Shown here in pieces: positions 24,055 to 36,100 of a stretch of DNA of 64,000 nt; the stretch's first letter is position 1, and every line of letters begins with the position of its first letter. The stretch is from Diphasiastrum complanatum (Eukaryota; Streptophyta; Lycopodiopsida; Lycopodiales; Lycopodiaceae): contig CM055096.1 in the NCBI GenBank assembly GCA_029204225.1, forward strand, positions 63,889,240 through 63,953,239, in the 5' to 3' direction. The position numbers and the translations under genes were made by a program. The notes beneath the pieces were generated by a model, which was not told the DNA's origin, ran no database searches, and saw only the letters and a list, made by a program, of their open reading frames with translations.

Positions 24055-24661
24055 TCAATTTGGACATTTATAAGAGTTTATTTTAATGAATATTTCAGGT
24101 AGAAAAAGTTCAAAAGAAGCTGTTAGTAATAGATTACCCAAAGCAACGGGCAAGAAGAATTTCCAACCAAGATCTACCAGTTGATCCATTCTTACTCTGG
24201 GTAAAGTCCCTGTCGTTGTGATAGAAATAGACAAAACCAAATAAGCTTTTCCTAATGTAATTATGATTTGTATTGTGATACTGAAAAACTCACTACTTTC
24301 ATTGATTACATTCCAACCCAACTAGTCAAAATTTAATACGAATGAACGGAAAGATTTCATTCGCCCATATAAAAAATTGTTACAGCTAATGAGGAACTTA
24401 GTAAGCTTTGTTAAGAAACAACATAAACTGAGTCAAATTCAATACGTCAATACTCAGTCTGATAACCCACAACCAATTCCAATACTTGTTTTGGTAACCC
24501 GCAACCAATTTCTCTTCTGTTTCTAGTAAGTCGAAAGGCAATCTTTCACATTCTGATAGGGAGAAAATTAAGAAAGCTATGAAACCTATGGACTGACGCG
24601 ATAAATTCCATCTCCAAAAACCATATTTAGATTGTGCTTCAACTATAGCAACTATACTCAA
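24055..24661 (-). pseudogene. ndhA: Plastid ndhA exon 2 relic (NDH subunit A)
   Basis: Two open pieces, 24661-24398 and 24321-24055, carry family text: [38 protein letters not shown], then [19 protein letters not shown] and LGWKFFLP. NdhA is a membrane subunit of the NDH proton-pumping module. Here a segment between the pieces is frameshifted and several conserved residues have changed. Exon 1 is not present in the window. Confidence 0.92.
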
Positions 24662-24900
24662 GCAGTTAGATAATTATAGTCCATGTTGACATTGCTGTTA
24701 ACATTTGTAGTCCAAAACCACACATGAGACTGTAGGATCATGTGGCTCTCCAATGGCATTTGGAGAAAGTCCTCAATGATTCACCTCCTGCGATGAATTG
24801 AACTGATAAGACCAATTTTGAATCTATCTGAACCTTTACAATTCGTTGCTGGCACTGACTCGGATCCCTTTATAAAAAACTATACGCTTTTCTCATGCGC
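24662..24900 (-). pseudogene. 3' part of ndhA group II intron
   Basis: Immediately upstream of ndhA exon 2 on the minus strand. The segment 24748 down to 24711 reads GAGCCACATGA...TCATGTGTGGTTTT, a 34-nt-class hairpin like group II intron domain V, at the right distance from the exon. The G/A changes in the stem fit decay after transfer to the nucleus. Confidence 0.7.
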
Positions 24901-25140
24901 ATTCAATTTCCTTACCTTTATATCCATTTAGGATTCCATTTCTAAAATTGCTTCCGAATTGATATTTGAACTATTATTATTCATTAGAGATTGCAATTGT
25001 AAAAGGGATTACTTCATTCTCTTCAGAAATGACAATCATAGAACATCGATGTCTGCAAATTCGATCCAATGTTACATTATGAACAATGTCATTTGAGATG
25101 AAAAGGTCATTCAAATGCGTGAAGAGAAGTGAAGTGAAGT

Positions 25141-27069
25141 GAAGCAATCCAATACATCGATAGTTCACCACCAGAACTGCGTCGCAAATTTGTCAGTTTT
25201 AACAACACAATCTTGTTGCATCCAATTGACATCTACACATGCAGGCATGAAGTCCTTGAAAACATTACTTTTTGTAACTATTGGCATCAACTCGTTGTGA
25301 CCAAAAAGAAAAGATCTCTTCAAAAAGAACTATATATTGATCAACTAGGATACTATCTATACAAAAACAATAGAATAGTCAGATTCACAAATTACCATCC
25401 AGCATATCAAACTGAAGGATTTTTTTTTAATATATTGTTGAAAAAATGCGAATTCCAAAAAGAAAGAGAGCTTCTGAGCTCCGTCAACAAAGATGGATCT
25501 TATTACATGGAATGCATATTGCGTGATATCATTCGAAGCGAGAAAGATATTGAATGCTATGTTCAGGATTATACAAATAAACAGATGCTACAAGATGAGC
25601 AGCGACAACAGATCGAGAACATTCTATTGCAACACAAATCATTTTCATGTGACTCTCTATTTCAAGTTGTATCTGAACAAGTAGATGACAATGTGACATC
25701 TTTGGCGAAAGATACCAAGGATGCATTGGGTATTGTACACGAATTTGAATCTTTTGGAAATACCTCGTTGACAACGGAACAAGAAAATATCTACTCACTT
25801 TTGATATCAGAGACTTCAGGTATTTTTGTGCTTTTGGGTACACCTGGAAGTGGAAAAACACATTTCATAAAGTATCTAGCGTACTCACTTGACAAATTGA
25901 ACAGACTCGTGTTGCTTTGTGCTACTACTGGTGCCGCTGCATCAAGACTTAGCAAACGTGCAACAACAATGCACAACATGTTTTCCATCCATGTCAATGG
26001 CTTATACGTACGAAATTTAGTGCCAACTGACATACGTTTTAGAACAATACTTGCTGCTGAATATATCATTATCAATGAGATGTCCATGATGACCGCACAG
26101 ACATTACGGCTTGTTGTGCATCAAATAAATCAAATAAAATCCACCCCATGCAATGCACCTTTTAAAAATTATATTCTATTATTAGTCGGTGATCATGCAC
26201 AATTGCCAGCAATATGCAGACATCGAACAAAAAGTCTATGCTCAATATGTCACATTTCGACATCTGTATATTGGAAAATGGCTACTCAACTGCATTTGAG
26301 TCACTTCATTAGACATTCATCTGACACCTTGTACCTATCATTTTTTAACACGATAAGATTTCGAAAACCCACATTTCAAGAGATTGACAATACGTTAAAC
26401 ACACAAATTATTTCAGAAGACCAACTCATTCAAATGATCAACTCTGATGTCACTATCATATGTACACACAAAGAAAATGTAAGAAAATATAACAAATATG
26501 CATTGCAAAAAATCTTTCAAGAAAATGATATTACGAAAGTGCCCATGAAAACAAATGCAGCAGACAACACGGACTTGAAATCATGGCTTGAAGATCATAC
26601 ATTTTACCAACTAGAAGATATTCCCAAGAATGCAAAAATAATGATTTTTTCAAATTTAGACATACAAAATGGCGTTGTGAATGGATCAACGGGAACAATC
26701 GAAGACTTAATCTAGTCTAAAAATGACAAGGAAATAGATTCTATTACGATAAAACTCGATGCGACCAATAAAAAAATAAAAATCACTCCATCCACAGTGC
26801 GCAAAATTAGATATGATTCAAAAACCTACTATAAATGTACCTTCCCACTGACATTGGCATATGCTATCACAGCCCATAAATCACAAGGCACAATGATCCA
26901 TGGCACCGCCATACTTGATATTCCAAAAACATTCAGTCCAGGCCTAATGTATGTGATGTTGTCCCGAGTCACCAAACGAGAACACATATTCATCACACGT
27001 AAATTGACTCCTGACGATTTTGATCCAGTGCCACGTATTGTAAGCCAAAAAACCATTTCACCAATGTAA
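25141..27069 (+). pseudogene. Helitron-type PIF1 DNA helicase, one in-frame stop
   Basis: A frame of about 640 codons, readable from ~25141 and interrupted only by TAG at 26713-26715. The N-terminal part (SPPELRRKFV, VRFTNYHP, FFFNILLKKCEFQKERELL, LRDIIRSEKDIECYV) matches the region that precedes the helicase in Helitron proteins. The superfamily 1 helicase follows: Walker A GTPGSGKT at 25837-25860, Walker B-like IIINEMSMM at ~26065-26091 (Asn where Asp is usual), motif III LLVGDHAQLPAIC, and after the stop the C-terminal motifs LAYAITAHKSQGT and VMLSRVTKR. Such helicases unwind DNA during rolling-circle transposition. No HUH/Rep nuclease is visible upstream: a stop (25135) and plastid-derived DNA lie there. 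Confidence 0.87.
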
Positions 27070-27219
27070 TTTTCATTTACCAATACAATTTCAATGTCAT
27101 GCTTTTCATGGGATTGAACCAGGTGCGTGCACTTTCTTAGATTTGTTTTTAGTATTTATTTTCCGTGTTCCATACATAAAGCACATGTTTTGCCATTTTT
27201 CCCTTTTGTTTGAAAACAG

Positions 27220-28284
27220 GTCATCGACATGACAGCACATGAAATTACAGAGGTGGAAGAGGTACATTATTTCTTTTTTGTTCGTTGTGTAAATGCAATG
27301 TCCCAAAATATATATGCACAACTTTTTTGCTTTCTATTCTATGACAACGATTGATATTCTCAAATTCTTTGATAGCTATTTCGAAAACTTAAAGAGAAAA
27401 CAAGAACATCACAATTTGTGACCTCCTACCAACTGGATGAAGTACGTATTTATCCCTCCACACGACAAATGTTTCTCTTGAATGCATGTAGGATTGAACC
27501 GCGAATACAAAAATGGCTTCCATAGCAGCTACACAATAAGCACCTTTATTACATCACAAAAGCATGCTAGAGAAGCTTATGTGCATCAACATCATGGAGA
27601 TCCTATAAAAGGTACAAACTTGTATTTCTTTTTTTTTTGTGCACATTTTTTTATGGTGTTTGTTATTAACATTTTCATCTTATAAAAATATCATGATTTC
27701 CATATTCTGTTTTCAGGATTTCTAAAGCATTTTCACAAGCTGTTTGCGATTTCAATTCCAAGCTCGATACAAACAAATCGAGCTGCTATTCAGCACTTCG
27801 AGGCCCAAGGGATATTATGCAATTCGGAATTTGTACTTTGGATATAATATCGCAATTTTTGATTGGAGAGGAATGACTCGTGCAGAATTAACTGCTATTC
27901 AAAATGATCTTGGTAGACAGCTTGGGCACATCTCAGAAACAGGAGTGCGCCTCACTGATGGCCCAATCTCCATTGATACTATGTTGAAAGTCCTCGAGAG
28001 AGAAATCCTTGACACACCAACCGTTGCAGCGACTAATTCATAGGTTTGCAATTTGCAACAACTCTAAATTACATTGCGTTATGCATGCAACTTATTGCAC
28101 ACCTAAATATTCATTGCATACTGACAAATAGCAGCCTATGGATCTCCAAATTTCGCAACAAACAACTCAACCACCATCTTCCAGCATCGAGGTATGCATG
28201 CAAAACTATAATCTATGTTCTTCAATTTCACACGAATCTTGTTCCACCATGAAAAACTTCATAATGAAAAAGACACATTTCTTG
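27220..28284 (+). pseudogene. Intron-containing coding block between helicase and GIY-YIG
   Basis: Several short open pieces are bounded by AG...GT signals: 27220-27261, 27376-27441, ~27492-27610, ~27718-28043 and ~28131-28191. The longest is 99 residues (27744-28043, with GYYAIRNLYFGYN and DLGRQLGHISETGVRL) and matches nothing I know. Reading phases do not all join, so either the splicing guess or the reading frame is broken. Position and strand suggest it belongs to the same transcript or element as its neighbours. Confidence 0.35.
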
Positions 28285-28645
28285 CAGGACGCCTCGCTTC
28301 CACCTTCAAAAAGGCCACGAACAAGCACATCACACTATACAAAATAGCATCACGTGTCGGCAAGTTGATTTACATCAGACAAACTACCGACTTAAATGGG
28401 CGTGTGCACGAACACGCTCGCAAACCACCCATGAAAATGCTTTTGTCCAAGACACATTCTAGTTTTTTTTATGCCTTTCATGTGACATACTAGAAATTGT
28501 CGAAGATCGTTCAATTGCAAATAGATTAGAGAACTTTTATATCAAAATGTACAAATCTCAGAACATGAAACTTTGCAACAACTTGGCTGGTCACCCTTCA
28601 AGCTCGCGCAAATATTGGTACCTAAAACGACGATCTTGCATATGA
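28285..28645 (+). pseudogene. GIY-YIG nuclease-like domain, frameshifted
   Basis: After a plausible splice acceptor (TTGCAG, ~28287) the frame reads TLYKIASRVGKLIYIRQTTDL, NGRVHEHA: the GIY and YIG strands and the conserved Arg of GIY-YIG endonucleases, with G changed to R in YIG. A T-run at ~28462-28470 shifts the frame. The new frame continues with ILEIVEDRSIANRLENFYIKMY, containing the expected Glu, then CNNLAGHPSSSRKYW to a TGA at 28643. Family members nick or cut DNA. Here it lies 1.2 kb after the helicase on the same strand. The domain call is by motif reading only. Confidence 0.6.
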
Positions 28646-28722
28646 CAAAACTTCAAAAAAAACATTTGCTTGTAAATATTTAATAGCTTCAATCCATGTT
28701 GCTCTTTGTTGGCTTCACCACG

Positions 28723-28840
28723 TTTTTGTTATAAGCTGCGCTTGGAATGACATGTCAATCAAATTCATTAATCATCCTAATTTTTGTTGCACTCTGCGCT
28801 TTAGATGGCATGTTAATTAGATTCGTTACGGATCCAAGGT
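28723..28840 (+). repeat. Diverged ~59-bp tandem repeat
   Basis: TTTTTGTTATAAGCTGCGCT... and TTTTTGTTGCACTCTGCGCT... are adjacent, each running through GACATGT/GGCATGT, AATTCATTA/GATTCGTTA and ATC. They lie between the GIY-YIG block and the golgin-like gene. Confidence 0.6.
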
Positions 28841-28888
28841 GACTCGGCCTATGCTAACGCGACAAAATTGCGTTGCTAACGCCAACGC

Positions 28889-28922
<34 letters not shown>

Positions 28923-28955
28923 GAGAGAGAGATAGGAGAGCGAGCGAGCGAGAGA
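28889..28955. repeat. GA/GAGC-rich repeat in probable 5' UTR
   Basis: (GA)n interrupted by GAGC units, ending at the start codon of the golgin-like gene. GA repeats near transcription starts are common in plant promoters and 5' UTRs. A regulatory role is inference. Confidence 0.8.
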
Positions 28956-28956
28956 G

Positions 28957-30053
28957 ATGGCGGGGCTGTTAGCGTGGGCAGCAGACGTGGTGGGTGGAGG
29001 AGGATCGGGATCGTTACCAGTAGGTGAAGAGGAGCGGGTGGAGGGAGGGTTTGAATTGACAGCGGAGCAGCAGGAGCAGATGAGGAGGCTGGACAGTCGT
29101 GCCTGGACATTGCAAAGGGAGATCCAGCAACTGCGACAGAGCCTCCCTCCTTCGCACATTGCTCAGCGCCTACCATATTTACATGCTGACTCTCTCACAT
29201 CGCAATCAGCACTTGCCCTCGAGCTTCATGCGCACTCTGCCACCCGTCTCCAAGTAGGTTCTTCTTTTCCTTCAAGTTTTGCACTCAATTTGTTTGTATA
29301 CTGAAAAATGCTATATAATTGTGCTTGTTTTAGCTATGTAGACGCATTTCAATGTGATCAATCACATTCTAGCTGTAAAGCAAATGGCCAAGAAGCCTTA
29401 TGAGTACCTAAGGCTCCAACTTACAATACAGCATGGTATCCGAAGTTGGTGATCTGTGGTTGGCTTTCTGTGGTACATTGGCAGTGAGAGGTTGAATTTT
29501 GAAAAGGCAGTCAGTAGGGGTGCTGGTGCTGCCCCTACACAGTCCTAGAAACCGCATAATCGTCTTCCTCAATTGTAGGAGTTGGCCCTCAATAATATCA
29601 CAAAGATTAGGGCTCTTTCACTGGAGACCTACCTTATTTTGAAAAGCGTTAAGAATTGATTTTTGAAAAAGAATGGATGTGAATGTTGATTTATTTATAC
29701 AGCTATGAGATTATACACTCTAATAATCTTAACCATATTCATGTGAAACTATTTGTATCTTAAGACTTCTGTACATAATATATATTTTTATCTTGATTTT
29801 ATACATTATCTTTTGAACTTTGTGCGGATCACTATCATATCAATGCTCATTATTATATCAATACCAATTATAGGGGGGCTAGACTATTGGTGGTTTATTT
29901 ACAAAACTAAATTAAGACTATACATACCTACAAAACATTAAAACAATGTAAGCAAAAGTTTCACTTAAGATTTTGCATTCCTTCGATAGCCACACTTAGA
30001 AGAGATGCACAACTAACAGATATGTGCTACATATGCAATTATGTGTGTGTGTG

Positions 30054-30113
<60 letters not shown>

Positions 30114-33100
30114 CTTCATCAATGTCTTTGATGTATGGAAAGGTACATAAGACTAGAGCTACTAGGGATTATTAGCTTAGGGAGCATGAAAAATGTCTTT
30201 GATCGAAAATTGTAAAAACCGTTTTTATGCTAGTCGTAACTAAATGAGTAGGTTATCGTTATCAAAAACTACTAAGGAGCTCTATAGGAGACCTCCCATG
30301 AAACAAGTCTATGAAGATAATTATTTGCAAGGTAGTCATCAAATAGTATCCAGAGAAAGATTTGAAAAAGGTTGTGATGGTGGTGGATGATGATGATGCC
30401 ATGTTTCATGGAAGATGTCTGTGAGTATGTGTCTATGCAGCATGATGTAGAACGTATGAGGCTATGGGTCTTCATTGCTATTGACGACTCCATTTCATGT
30501 CTTGATTTTTGAAAGGAATGATTGCCTCATGCTCTAGTTTCAACTCTATATCTACCCAAGAATCATGTTGGGAAAAAAGGGAGGTATTGGGAAGCTAAGA
30601 ATCCCACATGTTGGAATAGGAATTATGACAAATCTTCCTGGAGGAGACAATGGTATCTCCCTTTGATCTCATAATATGTTGGGCACCAAGACATGAAGTG
30701 CTTCTCTGTTTCCACCTCACTCATAGTACACAACTGGTATATCTGCCTGCACAATGCACATGAATCATGAACAAGAATATTTTATAAGGTCTATTTACAA
30801 ATGAGATTATAACTAGAGACAACAAAGAGTCACGAGTGAAGAGTCTAGAAAATTAGATTCTAATTTCTAAGAGGTAAGGAACAAGTTTTACGAAGATAAG
30901 AAGCTTATGAATACCTACACTTGAACGAGACCGTGGCCAATGAATCCACTCATCACTGACCATAAGTTGTTGTAGTGCATTCTTGATTGATGCTACTGTG
31001 GCTGAACTTGAGATCTTCAAAATGCAACAAGTACTAACCTCGCTTTTACAATGTGGTATAAAGAGCGACTCAAGGGTGTTAAAAATTAATGTTAATTTGA
31101 CCCCTAATGCTAATGGGCCATGCTTGCAAGCTATATTCTTGGGCCCATATTATTTTTAGTTTTTCCATAGAATATTTGCATGTCGTAGGGTACTATAGTT
31201 CAATAATATGACTTATATTTGTGGTTTAGTAAACGACTTGAGAAATTACCAAGTATAGGAACTAAGTTTAAATCAAGCTTTTTGCTATATGCTTTTATCT
31301 TTTGCTAAGGCCACACCTCCTTCATTCCACTGTAGTGAGTTCTTCTAATTTATGATTAATCTTCTATTGCTCAATCATCTTGTTGTGTGTGAGTACTAAT
31401 ATGATTAGTCTACTCCTCTATCTTGAATTGTCCTCATAATTTTGACATGGTATTAGAGCATAGGTTATTTTGATTGGAGTCTTACACATAGATGTTGGAT
31501 TGTTGCAAGTGGGATCATTTTTTGGTGATTAGTCTGTTGAGGATCTCTAGAGCAGATTATTGGAAGACATTGTTGAAGACTAGATTGCTGGAAAAGATTG
31601 CAGAAGGTTGTTGTAGGACAAAAAAGTATGGACAACAAAATGTGGAGTAGGATCGTTGACATATCCTGTTAGAGCCAGGTGATCCCCCTTGATACGGTCA
31701 CAGGCCAGGGCACGGTGGGTGGACCTGGATTAGATCCTACGGCGGGGTGGAACGTGAATCATTCGGTCTCTCGTGGTTAACCGGCACCTGGAGGTTTGTA
31801 GTAAGAAGTAGTTGTAACATACTCTCTTCCAAATTGGTCCAAAATGTGGGTCTTTCTCACAAAGAACTCTCAAGGAGAGAGAAAAATCTTTGCTGATCTC
31901 AGTGAAGGAAAGTTCGTTCACTTCACCAATTCGACTAAGTGCATCAGCCACACACTACATGTGATCAAGGTTAGTGCAGCCCATTGATCCACGTTTTGTT
32001 GAGGGATTCAATCTTGCATACGCAACAACATAGTGAAATCAAGATCAAAGATACAATCAAAAGACAAAATGTAATTGCAAAAATTATCTACACACCACAA
32101 ACACCAATAGTTTGTCATATTTTAGCCCCCAACAAATGAATAGGCTGTAAATTGCCAAGCTGTACCAACCATTTGTCTCATACACGCATGTATGAGGATT
32201 GACCAGCATATATCTTTAAGAACCTACCCAGTGATGAATCATGATGTTGATGCGGGGTTTAGGCATGCAAATTTTATCCTTGCAATGTAGGGAGTTAGTG
32301 GTTTGAGACTTTATTGTTCTCCGCAATTGAATTGCTTTTTCTTTTTCCTGTATTTTTGGTAGATTCGATGAACATTTCAAAGAAAATCAGATATGCAGAA
32401 CATATGTTATCATGTGTACTGGGTCCAGAAGCTCCTCACAGTTTTGTGAGGGTCTTCTGAGATAAATGGGTGAATTACCAATTTCGGTACATTACACTTC
32501 AAAACTTCAATATCCTTGGACTGTATTTTGAGCTTTTTCTGTTTGAGCAGGGGCCTATGTTTGAAAATATGTAGACAATAAGCCCTAATTGACATATTTT
32601 ATCCCTTTGCAAAGCTGTCTTTTGGAAATAGAAGGAAACTATTCTAGAAACAAGGCACTATTTTCAGGTATTAATTTTTTGGATCATCGTCTATTTGCAT
32701 AATCCTGATTGTGGTGAATGTTAGGGGGTAGAAGAAAAGATCTCATTCATTACCATTCTATAGGTTGCCTTGTTCGTTCGACGTAATCCTTAAAAGTTGC
32801 ACATACTCTTTGGCATAGTACAGCAATACTCCCACTAATACCTATCCTCAAAATTAAATCACTTTTCTCTCAGAGGTGTCTTATCTGATAGTTTGAGAAG
32901 GCTTGTCATTGTAATGTTAAAACCATAATGTTCTTAAGAGAAATCACTCAACTCATCACTGCATAGTTTGAAAAATTGACTTTGGGATACGAACTACAGT
33001 CTTGTCTCTGTTTGATATTTCAGCTCCAAATTAGGGAAGCGTCATTGCAGTCAGAAAATGCGGCCTATGCTAAGGCTCTTGCAGCAACACAACAGCAGGC

Positions 33101-36100
33101 AAATGAAAAAGCTCAAGAAGCAAAAGAGCTAGAAGCTTGCTTTGAGGTAAGCTACAATATTTGTGAGTTGTTGCTAGTACGTAGGCTCAGCTTCCTTATA
33201 TGTGTTGGTTTCCTTTTGTTTTCCACTTTACTTGTTTTTGTTTGGAACTTAAAGTTAAAACAGATCTGATTAACTAGAAGAAGGACAGATGATTATTCTA
33301 GGTGATAGTGGAAATCAAAACATTCAACATGACATGAATAGAGGGAACAAGATGCAGACTCAATGACAGGATCTTCATTCTACTGGGAATAATGGGATAC
33401 AATTGGTGTTAACGAAACATTGTTGTTCGAAACTAGCACGACTTTACCTGCTGTGATACAATGTTGGAAATTAGGTGGCATGCTACCAAATTGTGGTTCT
33501 AGGGTATAATATAGACACTCGTGACTCACAATCATAGCTTGCATATCACACGTATACATTTGATTGATTACACAAGACCCGACAATGAGTCTTTAGTGCC
33601 AGCCTTCGTCATGAATTTCACTGCTTTTGACTTAAAAATTATCTCCATACGCCTCTACTAGGAGGCTTCTAGGGCTAGGCTTTTTGTTTGGTTTGTACAT
33701 TTTTTGTATGTTTAATATGCTTTTGTTATAGTTGACGTGCATGGATGCTTAGAAAATCTGAAAAGAAATCCTGAAACATTTAATCCACTAGGAGTAATGC
33801 GATACAATTGGTGTTAACGAAACATTGTTATTAGAAAACTAGCATGACTTTACTTGCTCTGATACCATGTTGGAAATTAGGTGGTGGCATGCTAACAAAT
33901 TGTGGTGCTAGGGTTTAATTTAGACATTCATGATTCACAATCATAGCTTGCATGTCACATACACATTTGAGTGATTACACAAGACACGGCAATTAGTCTT
34001 TAGTGCTAGCCTTCGTCATGAATGAGTCTGCCCTTGACCTCTGAAGAAGTAAATAAAAGTCAGCACATTGGTCTTTGTGCAGGTATATGAAAGCTAATAT
34101 GAACCTATGTCTATGCCTGAGACTTGCACCTACTCTTGGGGTGACAAGTGAGTAGGGTTGTTGTAGCATTTGGTCCACGTTATGCATGATGGAGGTGATG
34201 ATCTAAGACTTTGTGTATGGACTCAATAAGGTTAAAAATTGCATGTCTCCTTTGTTATATTGGGTACTATGCTAAACATAAAATCTTTAATCGACATATA
34301 CACAAGGCATACAATGCACTTTAATTATTGTACAACCACATTGTATGAGGAACTGGCACATATCCTTGCAAACTTAGTGACTCTAGAACAGAGGTACAAG
34401 AGCACATATCTTAGCTTAGCAACCAAGAATCTAGAAAACCCAACACTTTAGGTCTCTTCATCCTATTCATAGAGAGGGCAAGGTTGGCAACTATCACATT
34501 AATACGATTGGCCATATTATAGCTATGCTTTATGGATTATCTTGCACTACTTTGAGTAGACTGTCCAAGGCATGATAGGCACACGCCATGGGACAGGTAG
34601 GCTTTAGGGCACATCATTCCATTACAGAACTTATATTTACTGTTGAGACACGTGGAGGAGGCTAGGTAGATATGAAAGTGTATATCGCTGCTTTGTTGAT
34701 TTTGGAGTCCTAACAGTCTTGTGACTTTGTTCCGAAACATATGTCTATCCAATGATTGAGGGATCTCAGACTTCCATCGGACCTGATACTTGTTGTCATC
34801 GCAATATTTGAGGGGGTTATGGATCATGGGATGTTGTAGATTGCGAGAGGGTCAAATACTATTCTCGATACATGTGGGGTGAAGCAAGGATGTGCACTAT
34901 GTCTGACACTCTTAAGTTTATATATTGATAAGCCAGAGACAACTATTAGGTGGGGAGGTGGTATAGACAATAGGTTGGGTGACACATTTATGTTCATCCT
35001 ATTGATGTGATTCTGATTTCTTCATCAAGTGAGGGGTTAGATAGACATCTTGATACACTTCATCATCAGGAGAGGCGGTTTGAGGTCAATGTGAAGAAGA
35101 ACCAGGTCATGGTCTTCAATCAATCTTATGTTCCATGGATAGATCCTTCTAGGTGATCAGCCATTGGAGGTAGTTTCCTCATCTACATAATTGGGGGTGA
35201 CTTTTGCTAGGCCAATATTTAGCATGAGGCATGCAACACCTTAGTCAAAATGGAGAGATGCTACTTCAGAAATGCACACATGATGATACTTGGATTAAGT
35301 GTCTTGTTTTTTATAGTTGACCATACCTACAACGATGATGCTATTCGTCCCACATTAGATAATCTTGTAGAATTTGTATGCTTCCCTTGCAATTGAAGGC
35401 TATTTTTTGATTGATTACCTTTTCGAGAGTAGAACTGGTCCACAAATTGAAAGATGCTGAAAGTTGACAACAAATTGAAGATGCTAGTAGAAGATATCTC
35501 TGATTGGAGATCTTTGAAAGCGATGCCACAAAGAGTCGCATGTGCCATGCAGTAGAAATGGAGATGCCAGAAAGTTTTCCATAAAATTGAATATGCCAGA
35601 AGAGACTTGGTAGTTTCAAGATGGAGCATAACCAAGAATGCAAAATGAAAACATCAATGATGTTGTCAAGGCTGGAAAATGCTAAATTATGATTTGGATT
35701 GACCCGATTGGCTTGTTAATTATCCTCTTCCATTTTTCACTCATCCTATTGTTCCTTTGATGCGTTAACTTCAGTCTGTGTTCGTCTCTGACTCTCTTTT
35801 CGGATTGTCCAAATCCTTCACTCTCCATGCCATTGGTACCCATTTCTGCTACCATTGTCTCACCCATAATGAATAGGCTTTCCAGGAAAAGTCTATTCAA
35901 AGTTTTCATTATTATCAAAATAATTCTCTCTGGTTTTTCCTTCAATGTTGCGGTCATTTTCTTGTTATGATGTTGCAAACTTATGTGATTGGATCCTTTC
36001 TAAACTTCATAATGACATATTGTTCAGCAATGATAGGCCTGCCAGTGCTTCTATATGCATTATTAGTTCATACACCTAGTTTTGGGTTGTGGGAGTAAAG

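Larger units (their letters stand above)
23150..24900 (-). mobile_element. Nuclear copy of plastid DNA (ndhA-ndhI block)
   Basis: On the minus strand the order is ndhA intron 3' part, ndhA exon 2, ndhI, then probably the start of ndhG. This is the order of the plastid ndhH-A-I-G-E operon. All coding parts carry stops or lost residues, and the flanks are nuclear repeats, so this is an old plastid-to-nucleus transfer and not plastome sequence. The outer limits are approximate: the right end lies after the intron-like text at ~24900, and the left end is uncertain. Confidence 0.85.

Noticed and set aside
23481-24900. Functional plastid genome segment
   Set aside because: ndhI has an internal stop and a lost cluster Cys, ndhA is frameshifted, and the neighbours are nuclear transposons and genes.
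27744-28043. Viroplasmin-like (RNase H1 N-terminal) domain
   Set aside because: The YYAIRN word is suggestive, but the following Gly-Ile and Trp pattern of that family is missing.
25141-28645. Giant-virus insertion as source of helicase and GIY-YIG
   Set aside because: Both families occur in large DNA viruses, but the helicase N-terminal region fits Helitrons better, apparent introns are present and no other viral gene is nearby.
28826-29176. 116-residue minus-strand ORF with SLSLSL runs
   Set aside because: Translation of the GA/GAGC repeat and antisense of exon 1 of the golgin-like gene.
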